In this document: piece by piece, positions 47,044 through 57,813 of the stretch
Layout: each line of letters starts with the position of its first letter
Position numbering within the stretch: position 1 is the first letter of the stretch
Assembly (NCBI GenBank): GCA_002900995.3
Contig: CM035310.1
Location: 310,001-374,000 of the forward strand
Reading direction: 5' to 3'
Length of the DNA: 64,000 nt
Origin: Ganoderma boninense
Lineage: Eukaryota; Basidiomycota; Agaricomycetes; Polyporales; Polyporaceae
The notes under the pieces: model-generated
The model's database searches: none
The model's input: the letters and a program-made list of their open reading frames with translations, nothing else
Told to the model about the DNA's origin: nothing
Made by a program: the position numbers and the translations under genes

Positions 47044-48239
47044 ATGGGATGCATCTACTACACGGCCCGGCCCATTGGCGCCTACATCCCCCAATATGTA
47101 GTCAAACTCCCCGACCCCGCCACCGAGGAATGCTCCATCAACGAACGCGTGCAGCACAGCCTGTCCTCTCCGAACCACGCCTTACCCTGCGAGATCGTCT
47201 CCTCCGAGCCTCGCCTGCTCGTCATGCCATTCGTGGGAAGCCTGAGTTCCCTCAAGCTCATGAACCGGCCACTCAGCTTTTATCTGGACGTCTATCATCA
47301 AATCATCGAGGTGCGTCTCTGCCTTCCATCGGCTGAACGCACTGACGTCAACGCTGGTCTGGTGCGGTTCCAGGGCGTCGAGTATCTGCACCGGCTGCAG
47401 ATCGCGCATCTAGTGAGTGGACCAGCTTGACATGTCTTACTGTACTCTCGCTGACTGTATGTCACGATACAGGATATATGCTTCGGGAACGTCAGATGTG
47501 CCTCTCAGTACCACGCCGCAACCGACGCGCGACTCGTGGCTGGGAAGGTGTACATAATCGACTTCGGGCAGTCTCGACAGCTCGCTCTCGCACCCGGCTG
47601 CCAGCCTCCGATCGTCCTACCCTCCAGCCAGGTGAAGAAGCCCGCTGGTGTTGCCACGCTCGATCCGTACTCGTTCGACGTGTACTGTGCGGGCAAGCTC
47701 ATGCAGCGGTGTTTGATGGTGAGCGCCGCTATTCACGCGCGAGGGCGCTGATGCATGACATGACTGCGTAGGACATTGCCGAGGAAGAGACGGACTGCCC
47801 TTGGCCCCTTCGCCAATATGCGCAATGGCTGGTCGGCGACGAGCGCGGGTGCACGTCCGTCTGCCGCTGCCGTCCGACTGCCCGCCGCGCGCGTCAGGTG
47901 CTGACCGTGCTCCGATGGTCTGTCTATACCTGGGAGTTCCTCGAGAGAGCTCTCGTCTCAGCGCGCCGTCTCCTCATCCTCGCCCTCCCGGAACATGTCG
48001 TCTCATCGTGTACGCCAGGCGTCTCGAGTCGTCTTCCCATGGGATCTCAAACCACCAGCACGCATATAGCCACCTCGCAGCCCGAGGACGTGGAGATGAT
48101 CATGCTCATGCTCATCCACCTCCTCACATCGGGCGTGCGGTGCTGGAACGCGCAACAGCGTGGCGCTCACGGACTAGGGGGATCACCACCTTGTGCGCAA
48201 CACGAGCATGGCGCGGATGCAGGACATATGCAGCCGTGA
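47044..48239 (+). CDS. Small protein-kinase-like protein
   Basis: Four exons, all phase 0 (47044-47310, 47374-47412, 47473-47718, 47772-48239), give 339 residues. Kinase C-lobe signatures are present: VEYLHRLQIAHLDICFGN, where HLD..xxN replaces HRD...N, and VYIIDFGQSRQ with an intact DFG. A glycine-rich loop and the usual VAIK lysine are not evident in the short N-terminus, so either a 5' exon is missing from the model or the protein is an atypical or inactive kinase. Such short kinase-like families are common in agaricomycetes (general knowledge). The gene lies head to head with its broken paralogue, only 272 bases apart. Confidence 0.65.
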
Positions 48240-49451
48240 GCTCCTGCCAACGTTCGACGACCTCAGTACTGCGGCAAATTCGACGATCTTGTTCGCTCCG
48301 ACTTGTGGCGTCGGATTAAATCAGCAAGTTCGTGGGCTTGTGGACGAGTCTGGCTGGGGGCAGCGCTGTGGGTGCGACATTCCGACTTGATTACGTTTGT
48401 GGTAGTAGTTTGTTTTTGAGGCGCATATGTGCGGGTTCAAACTTATTGATGCATGCGTTTTGAACGAAGTGGATGTGCGACTTCAAGTAACTCAGATTTG
48501 CGATGTGTATGTGCTTGGGTCGAGGTGAGCAGGTGGCAGTCACTTCTGCTCAGCACCGATGGGTTAATAAACGAATGTTCTTTCCTGCCCTTCACTTCAC
48601 ATGTGTACGTGGTTGATGGCGTGGCATGGGTTTCAGTCAGAGTGCGACGAATGGTGGTGGTGCGTTAGGACTCGAATCGCCAGGAGGCAGCTAGCGTGGT
48701 GACGGAACAAGAGCGCAATCTCCTACCTTGCTATACAAGTAGTTCGGCTGATCGTGAAACTCTCAGAAGTACAAGCAGACGGAGGAGTCAAAAAGGACGC
48801 GGGATGATGTGCCCCTCAGTTAATGGCTCAGTGCAGCCCAGAAACAACCCCGGCTTCCGGCGAGTTACCGGGTGAAGCTATACATGAGCCTAAAGTCCAC
48901 GTACACACCTCGTGATGTAGCATAGCTCCAGAGTCCATAGTGCGCCGCGTTCTTCAAGGGTCCGATTGAGTGATTGTACGTAGTCCGGTTGTCGACGCAG
49001 GCATTGTGATACGGAGCAATGGCGACGCTGAGGATGGACATGCTGGTCAATTTCCTGGGCAAGCTCAGTCCGGACAGGGCGGCTTGGACTAGCCACGTGG
49101 TACCCCGACCGCGGAGTTAGCCGGGAATTGCAGCATCCGACTGGTGTGCATCGTGTCCAGGTCTGCCCGGAGGGCGATATGTATATATAATGTTTCGGAT
49201 TTAATTCGACACAGACACGTCTAGTCTCCCAGTCCTCTCCCTCTCTCTGTAGGAGCGGGAAATTTAATTTTACGCAAGGCGGCGTAGACAACTCGTGAAT
49301 GAGAATGCATACCTCTCCGTGTATCTTCTACGATGCTCGTTCGGCCCCAATGGCCATCGTTCGGTCAGCAGTCCCTGCCAGCCCGAACTTTTCTCAACTT
49401 TCCATACACCACACCATTCACCGAAAATACAAAACAGCGTTCAAAACAAAA
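48240..49451. other. No supportable gene; one coding-like fragment
   Basis: On the minus strand at 48890-49050 a short stretch (SMSILSVAIAPYHNACVDN...) looks protein-like and ends at a GTGTGT donor-like site. A TATATATAA string lies upstream near 49180. No complete gene could be built. Confidence 0.3.
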
Positions 49452-51197
49452 CTAAGATTGCTTGGACGCAGCCGCGACGACCGCCTCGTGGCCGAGGTCG
49501 TCGCCCCCATAGAACAGCGCGGACGTGCGGTCCTGCACCTCGAGGTCCGTCTCCAGCGCATCGAGGTCGATTGCGGCGTTCTGCTCCGCGATCCCCCCGA
49601 TGAGCTTCTTCGCGACCTGCAATCGCCACAGCACCGTCAGCACCATCCGCACCGCAGCACTTATGTAGCAAAAAAGGGGGGGGAGGTACGCACCCTGGCG
49701 GCGAGCGCGGGGTTGGGCTCCGCGCCGCCAGGCATGGCCGCGAGGTAGAGGTCGAGCGTCTCGAGGTGGCTGAGGACGTGCGTGCCCTCGCGCTTGAAGA
49801 ACGCCGCCGAGAGCCGCGCGGGCTGCAGCCCGTGGATCGCCTCGATCAGCTTCCGCCTCCTGCCCCAGCCATCAGCAAGCCGTGTTGGAAACGAGGAACG
49901 GGAGGGGAGGGGAGGGACAGGGAGAAGGAGGGGAGGGGAGGGACAGGGAGAAGGAGGGGAGGGGAGGGACAGGGAGAAGGAGGGGAGGGACAGGGAGAAG
50001 GAGGGGAGGGACAGGGAGAAGGAGGGGAGGGACAGGGAGAAGGAGGGGAGGGGGACAGGGAGAAGGAGGGGAGGGACAGGGAGAAGGAGGGGAGAGGGGG
50101 GAGGCACGTACTGCTCTGCGCCGACGACGGCCTCGATGACGCCGGCGATGACGGTGACGACGAGGCCGATGGCGCCGAGGATCTTGAAGAAGGTGCTGAT
50201 GCGGCCGGCGAGGGTCGCTGCCTTGGCTGCCTCGCCGAACTCCTCGCCCGCCTCGCCTGCTTCTGTGGGCAGAGGAAGACCCCATTAGATGTGCCACTGG
50301 CACTGGAGCATGCTTCAAGTTGGAGTGCCGACTCACCCTTGATCGTCCGCTCCGCGGCCTCCGCCTCTGCAGTGATCTCCGTCGCCGCTGCGGTTACGGA
50401 ATCGCGACAGTCGTCAGTGGGAATGGATCTTCAATCAACAGAAGAGGAGCGGGGGCTGAGAGTCACCTGTGGTGGCTGCGCGGGAGCCCTCCTCGGCGGC
50501 CTTGAAGAAATTCGCCATCCACTTGATGTTCACCATGCGCACGCCGAAGCGGGCGATGTTGAGGACCGCCTTGCCTGTGATGCCCGCTATGCGTGAGCAG
50601 GCGGGCGAGGGCCGGATCGAGGGATGGATGCACCGTACGCTGAGCCGGTAAGGACGCCCTCTGGAGCTAGCAGCAGCCCGGCGATGAAGTATGTGGTATC
50701 GAAGCCCTGTTATCATTGCGAGAACCTTGGGGTCAGAATGCAGCGCAAGAGCGGGCGCGAGCACTCACGCTCTTCGTGTCCTTGACAGTCTTGATGAGCT
50801 ACGATTATTTGGTGTATCAGCACCCGCGGTCCCAGCTGCCAGTGAGCGGAACAACACGAATACGAATACCTACAGCCTCGAACACCTTCTTGTCGCCGGG
50901 GGTCATCTTGGCCGCCGCGGCTTTGATCACGTCGTCGACAGTGGCCATGCCGTGTGCCTTGAGGAGGGCGTTAATAGCGGGGCGGTACTTTGCGTTCTTC
51001 TCGTCCATCCTGTGGCCGATGTTCTTGACGTCAGTCTGTAGGTTCGCCATGCTGTCGACGAGCTGCTGCAGGCGCGTCGCACGCTTCTCGTTGTCTGTCA
51101 ATGGGGGCCAAGGGTACAGTGCGTAAGCAACGAGCATAAGGCAGCTCAGGTAATGGGAGGACGGCGCGAAGTGAGGAGTACCTGGGTAGAAGACTAT
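49452..51197 (-). pseudogene. Helical hydrophobic-segment family, copy 1, start codon lost
   Basis: This is the first copy of the local gene family. Exon order and sequence match copy 2 throughout: a helical block beginning DNEKRATRLQQLVDSM, a GFDTTYF-like block, an Ala/Glu-rich helix, a hydrophobic helix ending AGVIEAVVGAEQ, a block IHGLQPARL ... PGGAEPNPA, and an end block with LFYGGDDL. The first mini-exon should start ATG-GTN-TTC-TAC; here the same position reads ATA (51197-51195), with the flanking TTCAAC and TATA box kept. No in-frame ATG lies between the TATA box and that point. Otherwise the frame looks open. It may be a young pseudogene or start at a later Met within exon 2. One intron carries a 21-bp minisatellite. 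Confidence 0.7.
49890..50100 (+). repeat. Polypurine minisatellite inside an intron
   Basis: About nine copies of a 21-base unit close to GACAGGGAGAAGGAGGGGAGG, some with extra GGGGA, fill the intron between the hydrophobic-helix exon and the IHGLQPAR exon of family copy 1. The plus strand is nearly pure purine, so the transcribed intron is a long pyrimidine tract. G-runs could form quadruplex or triplex structures. Confidence 0.9.
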
Positions 51198-51271
51198 GTT
51201 GAACTCGTCGTAATGTCGTGAATGCTGTTAGGTGCTGAGTCGTGGCGCGTTCGACGCGGAGAGGTGCGGTT

Positions 51272-51281
51272 CTTATATATT
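51272..51281 (-). promoter_or_regulatory. TATA box of family copy 1
   Basis: AATATATAAG on the minus strand lies about 75 bases before the degenerate start at 51197, so the promoter survives although the start codon does not. Confidence 0.55.
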
Positions 51282-51774
51282 CGACATGATGTGCACTGGG
51301 GTATCCTTAACGGAGACGGCAGGAGATTACTCTGAGGCCACGCTGTTTAGACAACGCCGGTACGACACTAGCTAACTTACTCACCTCACTGACCCCGTGC
51401 CATGTGACATATTGAGCCGACTTCGCTTCATGGCCGCCGTGAAATGCTTCTGAGAAAGTAACAACTCCGCGTTCGACCGAACCGGGTGTCTGTCATGCGT
51501 ATGTGTTTTGGCTCCATCGGAGGATGGCTGACGATTGGTGGCTCGACCGCGCATCGACATGATACAGACGTGAACAATGGTAAGGAACATAGGTGATTGG
51601 CTCTTGAGCAGGTAAAATCCCGGATCTTCATGGTTCTGGGAATCGCTCGCTGTCATAAGCCTTGGAACTGAAGAGCAGTGAGGTCCTACTAACTCACGGC
51701 TATCAGCCTGTCACAGGCCATTTTCCGAGCCACACAGCATCTCTGAATTTCGGCGACCTGGCTCGCCGGAAGGC

Positions 51775-51895
51775 GTCAAGTGAGCTCCACTCCGTGGTGT
51801 GCACGTTCAGGGATGATGGTCATCAGCTGCAGGCCGCGAATAGTATAATAAACGTGCGTTCCGAACAAAGAGTGCATGGAAGGGAAGTATAGGCG
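51775..51895 (+). repeat. Intergenic duplicated segment, copy A
   Basis: This is similar to 57390-57515: both contain AATGAGCTCCAC or AGTGAGCTCCAC, then a GAATA-TA-TAA block, GCGT-TCC, and an AATGCAGAGAAGGGAGGTATA-like end. It has no coding potential and probably marks an old segmental duplication. Confidence 0.5.
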
Positions 51896-53173
51896 AGAAA
51901 TAGGCGATAAGTTGAGGGACATTGTCCTGCGAATGACAGAATGAGTAGAAACGCAGCGCGTACCCCAATGATTTCTCTGAAAGTACAATGGTATAAACAA
52001 AGATGAGGATGAGCTGGCGCTTCAGCGCTCCGGTGACCGCCGCCGCGAGCCGCTGTTGTCGGCTTCGGTCACTTCCGGTCCTTTAGCGCTTAGCGACCAC
52101 TGGTACCTGTGGCTGGTCGCGTCGCGATTCGCGACGCCGGGTTGATTCCTCGACGAGTGGGAGTAACCACGTAAATGGTGGCTTTGCTGAGCGAGTACTA
52201 ATAGGTATATCGCCCCTCCGGGCAGGCCTGGTCACGCACTTGGATGCCTGAATACTTATCCTCGTTCAAAGTCCTGGTATCCAGACACAATCGCGCTTCG
52301 TGCGGGCTTACGCCCGCCCTTGCGCTCTTCCCCCCCCCTCCCTCCGACCTCCTGAGTCTCAGGCTGCGGTGACATGAAGTTGCGAACATCGCACTTCGGG
52401 CAAGCCTGCATAAGTGTCTCCACCCTCGCGCGCTGTGCCTCCTTACAATGCTATATTAGAAACCAGTGCGACCTATGTTGCCATGCAACCTCGGATTGTG
52501 GCTCAAATCGAAGTGCGTACTTAACTCATTGGAAGAAAAGCTCAAGTCGGTCCGCTCGGCTTAGGTCCATCTGATGAGATTACCCAATGCGGTATTTTCC
52601 ACGTGTTGATGGCACCGTTTACATGGACTCGTATTTACTGCAAGGTAGACCCGGTTCACTCACGTGACCAGGAATTTTAACTGGATACAGATAAAAGGAC
52701 TCGGAGGTACCAGTTCATCGAAGAGGTACGCGTTTGGTTGACTGGCACTTTCCTCGAAAGCTCACAATTGACACGCATGACAATCCCGATGACTTCATTG
52801 CTTACCCTCTCCTCAGGTTTTATTCGCACTCTTCGACGTTCCATACAATTCTCGATGTCCGACTCGTGTCAGGGAGCGGTGGAGCCAACCTCCTTAGTCC
52901 TCAAGTCGAATACGTACGTACGATGGGAAGCTCAAAACCCGGCCCCACCGTACTAGTAGCGATGCCTGCATGTCAAAGTGCGAGCCTTCCAAGGCGGGGA
53001 ACCATGATCTGCTAGACATGGTGCATGGCGGGGAACAGTGAGGTAAGTAAGTAATTGTAATTTCGTGTGTTTTGTGTGCCGTGACAGACCGGCGGTATCT
53101 AAACGGCGAGCTGTCGGGCGCAGAACATGGTTTTTTTCGCACTCTTGCTACGGATCATCCATGCCTCATAACG

Positions 53174-53183
53174 TATATATAAG
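53174..53183 (+). promoter_or_regulatory. TATA box of family copy 2
   Basis: TATATATAAG lies about 75 bases before the ATG at 53258. Confidence 0.6.
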
Positions 53184-53257
53184 GACTCCCATTTTCCACG
53201 TTTTTCACTCCACATATCAGCATATAGCGGTTCTTGCTACATCACGACCAATTCAAC

Positions 53258-54825
53258 ATGGTGTTCTACCCAGGTGATCGAGAACTACCTCTCCATCCTG
53301 CCCTCGTCCAACCGTTGTTCACGCCTCTTTTACTTCCAGACAATGAGAAGCGTGCAACGCGCTTGCAGCAGCTCGTCGACAGCATGGCGAACCTGCAGAC
53401 CAACGTCAAGGGCATGGGCAAGGAGATGGACGAGCAGAACGTCAAATACCGACCCACCATCAACAAGCTGCTCAAGGCGAACAAGATGGACACCGTCGAC
53501 GACCTGATCAACAAGGTCGCGGCCAAGATGACGCCCGAGGAAAGGAAGGTGTTCGAGGCGGTACGTCGCCTCCTTCTCTCAGTCACGATGCAGGTGGTAC
53601 AGCGAGCTGATGCACCCCGGGCTTTGTTGCGCAGCTCATCAAGACGGCCAAGGGTAGCAAGGCGGTCAGCCTCCTAGTCCAGTGCAGGTTACTATTTACT
53701 GACTACATTGCGCTAGGGTTTCGATACCACGTATTTCGTGGGGAGCTTGCTCATGGTGCCCGAGGGCGCCGTCCTCAGCGGTCCGTCGTTCTACACCCCT
53801 GTACACATGCCAGCGTCTTGCTCATCCACTCGCCCCCCTACCCATCGTCTGTCATCCAGGCAAGCTCGCCATCGCCATCGCCAAGTGGGGTGTGAACATG
53901 GTCAGTCTGAAGGCCCTCGCGGACTTCTTTAAGGTCGCCGAGAGTGGCGCCGAGGCTGCTGCTGCAGGTACGTCACGGTCACTCTCGTAGTATCTCTGTG
54001 GGTATGCTCATCCTGCGTTTCGCGCCCTATGTAGCGGCGGCAGAGGCTGCCGCCGGAGCCGAAGAGGCTGAGAAGACTCTCCAGGGTGGGCCCAGGTCTT
54101 CGCCGCACCGTCATCATACCGGCACAGTTCGCTGACGGTGGGCACACTGCATGCACACGTACAGGGGCGGGAGAGGCCGGCGTGGAGGTCAGCAGGTCGA
54201 TGGTCTGGCTGGGCCGCCTAGGAACGTTCTTTAAGGTGCTCGGCGCCGTCGGCTTCGTCATCACCGTCGTCGCCGGAATCATCGAGCTCGTCCAGGGCGA
54301 AGAGCAGTACGTCCGAGTCCCTCTCGCACAGCAGGACGGCAATAGTGCCCGACGCTGACGGCTCCGGCTCCCTGGCAGGAAGCAGAAGCTGGTCGCGGCG
54401 ATACACGGGCTGCAGCCCGCACGGCTGACGACGGCGTTCTTCAAGAAGGAAGGCACGAAGATCATGGAGCAGCTCACGACGCTGCAGGTCTACCTCGACG
54501 CCTCGCCCGGGGGGTCGGACCCCGACCCCACCGTCGCAGCCTACGTGAGTACTAGTCCCAGCCCGTGCTCAGGCCTCAGGCCTCAGGCCTCAGCTTCCAT
54601 CATCATCATGGTCTGCGGGCGCGTCGGTGCTGACTGGACGGTTTTCGCGACGGACAGATCGGGAAGAAGCTCGTCAAGAAGATCGCGGAGGAGCACGCGG
54701 CGATCGACCTGAACAAGCTCGAGGGCGAGCTCGAGGCGGAGGACCGCTCGTCGACATTGTTCTATGGCGGCGACGACCTCAGTCGGGCCGAGGTCGTTGC
54801 GATCGCTGCCCCTGATACGAAGTAG
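53258..54825 (+). CDS. Helical hydrophobic-segment family, copy 2 (intact)
   Basis: This is the best-preserved member. A 16-base first exon (MVFYP) is followed by exon 2 at 53340-53560, exon 3 at 53635-53664, exon 4 from 53717 and then several more short exons, all split by GT-AG introns. Predicted layout: an N-terminal charged helical block (DNEKRATRLQQ to KVFEA), a short GFDTTYFVGSLL helix, an Ala/Glu-rich helix, one strongly hydrophobic helix with small residues (VLGAVGFVITVVAGIIELVQG), then LQPARL, a SPGGSDPDP turn and a conser­ved C-terminal LFYGGDDLS. There is no signal peptide. I recognise no named family. A soluble all-helical protein with one buried or membrane-active hydrophobic helix is the simplest reading; a membrane-inserting role is inference only. 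Confidence 0.8.
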
Positions 54826-55483
54826 TTTCTCACTTGGAGGCTGGGTCAGTTTCACGCTGCGTGTCTCGTACTGTATGGGTATCCCAATCGGTCTCTATAG
54901 TCCTAGTACTCTCCGTCGACGACACGTGAAATGTAGTTCCTCTATGTCCTCTAATTTTAGAAGGACTGCAGTACCCGCTGCCATGCCGAGTAACGTTATT
55001 CGCTAACCCTAGCGCCATTTTTGGTGCTCTTGATGAAAGCAGCCTGCCTAACGTCGCCTCACGTAAAGTCACCCGGGCTCGACCTCACCCCGGACCATCC
55101 GCCTAGGACACGCTGAGATACAACAACCCTAGTTACGTACGTTACCTCTTATTGAGTGCGCCGGGCAAATCAAAACACCTACCAATGACGCTGGCTGACA
55201 TGTCATCAATACAAGGAACCAGAGTTTCAAAGGGTGGCATTGGCGTCACGTTCTTCGCAGGTGTGTTTGAGAGCGGGGAACCAAAACAGTGTGGTCCCAC
55301 TAATATCATTGTGGAGAATCAATGAGGTAAGTATGCCGAGCGTTCGTTGCGTGACAGGCCCCATATTGACATCGATAGCTCTTCCCTGCATTCTGCGGAC
55401 TGGCGTGTGACGTTCTGCTAACTCGGTGATAGGGTTTCCCGTCCTTTCAGAGTTCTCCCAGTAGGAATCGACTGGCGGACGTG

Positions 55484-55554
55484 CATATAAGACCTCAAAT
55501 TTCATCAGGAATCTTCTGCAACGTTGCAATTCGCCGCTCCGGCTCACATATAAG
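55484..55554 (+). promoter_or_regulatory. Two TATA-like boxes of family copy 3
   Basis: CATATAAG occurs at 55484-55491 and again at 55547-55554, about 115 and 50 bases before the ATG at 55601. Either may be used. Confidence 0.45.
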
Positions 55555-55600
55555 CTACTCACCCCTGCATCCTCTCATTCTCTCCCGCGTTCTTGCCACC

Positions 55601-57123
55601 ATGGGACTCTTCTACCCGGGTACGTCACGGTCCTTTCCATACGTTCCTCCACTACGCAATATACTGACATACCCACAAGACAACCCAAAGCGCGCGGCCC
55701 GCGTGCAGCAGCTCGTCGAGAACACCAGATATTATCAAGCGAACATCCAGGACGCTGGCCGGCAGATGGACCAGAGGAACGCACAATACCGTCCTGCCAT
55801 CGACGCGCTCCTCAAGGCGCACGGCATGGCCACCGTCGACGACGTGATCATCGACGCTGCTTCCAAGATGTCTCCGGATGAGAGGAAGGTGTTCGAGGCT
55901 GTCAGTTTCAGCCACGGTGTCCTATGCCGATCTTCGGGTGTGTGCTGACATGCTTGCGGATATTTCGTAGCTCGTCAAGACGGCGAAGAGAACCAAGAGC
56001 GTCAGTATTGATCCAAATACCTTCCTAATCACATCTAGCAGTCACTAATTCTGACGTGCTAGGGTTTCGACACCACGTACTTCGTTGCCGGGCTGCTGAT
56101 GGGACTGAAAGGCGCTGCGTTCACTGGTGAGCTATCCGAGTTCCTCGCCCGTCTGGGTGGCCATTTTATCGTCTGCTTATATCTGCTTTCCATTAATCTA
56201 GTGAAGGCAGCGATTTCCATCGCGCAATGGGGCATGCGCATGGCGAACGTCATGAGCCTCGCCAACTTCGTCACCGCTGCCGAAGGGGGCGAAGCTGCGG
56301 CCGCTGCAGGTGCTGAACCCTTTAACTTGGGCTCCACTCGTCTCGGCCTTGCGCTCACTTACTCATTACCATATAGCTGCAGCCGAGATCTCCGCCGAGG
56401 CTGCGGAGGCTGCTGAGGCCCTGGAAGGTAAGTGGCGTTCGTATTATGCACCGGTAAGCATGTCTGACAGCTGACGACGAACTCGAGGTGTGAGTGAGGC
56501 GGCGGAGGCGGCAGGGGTCGCAGCAGACATCGCCGGGGCCGCAAGCATAGTAGGGAGCATCAGCATCGCCCTAGACTTCTTCGCCGGGGTGGGCCTCCTC
56601 GTGGGGCTCGTCGCCGCCCTCGTCGACCTATTCGAAGGCGCAGAGCAGTGAGTCCTGTCCCGTCCCGAGTCCCTCGACTATCACCGCGCTGCGAAGATGG
56701 GAGATCTAGATGCTGACGAAGCCAGCGCAGGAAGAGTAAGCTCGTCAACGCCATCCACCACCTGCAGCCTGCACGGCTCACGATGGCGCGCTTCGAGAAG
56801 GAAGGCACACACATCATGGACCAGCTCCAAACGCTCAGCTTCTACCTCACGGTGTCGCCTGGAGGCTCGGAGGCCGATCCCGCCATGGCTGCCAAGGCGA
56901 GTCCTCGCCAACCTTTCTTAGCCTCAGTTGACGCTGATACGGATGTTCGACGGTGTTGCAGTTTGCGAAGAAAATGGTGGCTGATATTAGCGCAAAGAAC
57001 AGCAGGATCGACCTGAACGAGCTCGAGTCGGAGCTCGAGGCGCAGGACCGCAGGGCCTCCAACTTCTATGGTGGCGCAGACTTGAGCCATGATGCAGTCG
57101 TCGCCGAGACCTCGAAGGCCTGA
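55601..57123 (+). CDS. Helical hydrophobic-segment family, copy 3 (divergent)
   Basis: The exon plan follows copy 2, starting with MGLFYPG and a helical block DNPKRAARVQQLVENT, through GFDTTYFVAGLL, an Ala-rich helix, and ending with an FYGGADLS-type block and TGA at 57121. The central hydrophobic segment differs: it is longer and Gly/Ala-rich (AGAASIVGSISIALDFF then VGLLVGLVAALVDLF), enough for two adjacent hydrophobic helices. It appears intact. The shift in the hydrophobic part while the flanks stay conserved suggests functional divergence within the cluster. Convergent with copy 4. Confidence 0.78.
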
Positions 57124-57813
57124 CACTGATGTGGACTGCAGAGGGTTGATTCAGTATCACTGTTGAGCAAGTTCTGCGCTTGATTTGTGTCGTATGACTG
57201 TGTGCTTGGAAACAAGAATCTGATCAAATATCTGTCGCTGAAAGGATGTGCTGCTCGTCCCCGCAGGGATCTGTGGTCATGCTCACAGCTCCCATTAAGC
57301 TCGAGACATTATTTAGTCTCGGTAACCGGTTACCAGCCGCGTTTCCTAAGCTTCACATGACCTTCGTTCGGTCATGCGACTCTCACTCAACAGAACGCAT
57401 CAAATGAGCTCCACCGGGTGCGCTCTCCATGACTTGTGGTTAGTAGCAGGTTCTGAATAATACAACGGTAAAAGCGTGTCCAACACAAGAAATGCAGAGA
57501 AGGGAGGTATAAGGAACGTACCGCGAATCATCGATGCCTTGCTTGTTTCGCCGGGGTCCGCTAGCACATCCGCGAATCAGCATCTGCGTGATGTCAGAAA
57601 TTTCCGGGCACGTCTGCAGTTCTTGCAGTACTTATCAGTATTGCGCATGCACGCGGATCAAGGGCATGTAAGGGGTCCACCACTCGCACTAAATTCGCCC
57701 TTCAGGTCCCTCTTCGAGAATACAAAACAAAAGCCTGAGAGCGAGGGGAATCACCCAATCCTTCAATGTTAACAATCACTAGTTCACTGGCCGCTCCGAC
57801 TCGTAATCAAGAC
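57124..57813. other. Convergent intergenic region of copies 3 and 4
   Basis: There is no gene. The segment 57390-57515 is the second copy of the intergenic duplication seen at 51775-51895. Confidence 0.45.
57390..57515 (+). repeat. Intergenic duplicated segment, copy B
   Basis: See 51775-51895. Similarity is patchy but collinear over about 120 bases. Confidence 0.5.

Larger units (their letters stand above)
51198..53257. other. Divergent region between family copies 1 and 2
   Basis: There is no gene. It contains the two TATA boxes of the divergent copies, a segment (51775-51895) similar to 57390-57515, and a hairpin-forming CGGGC...GCCCG near 52307. Confidence 0.45.

Noticed and set aside
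49890..50100. CRISPR-like array
   Set aside because: The units are contiguous purine repeats without unique spacers, in a eukaryotic intron.
49661..50107. Long Pro/Ser-rich minus-strand frame
   Set aside because: It is produced by translating the 21-bp minisatellite inside an intron.
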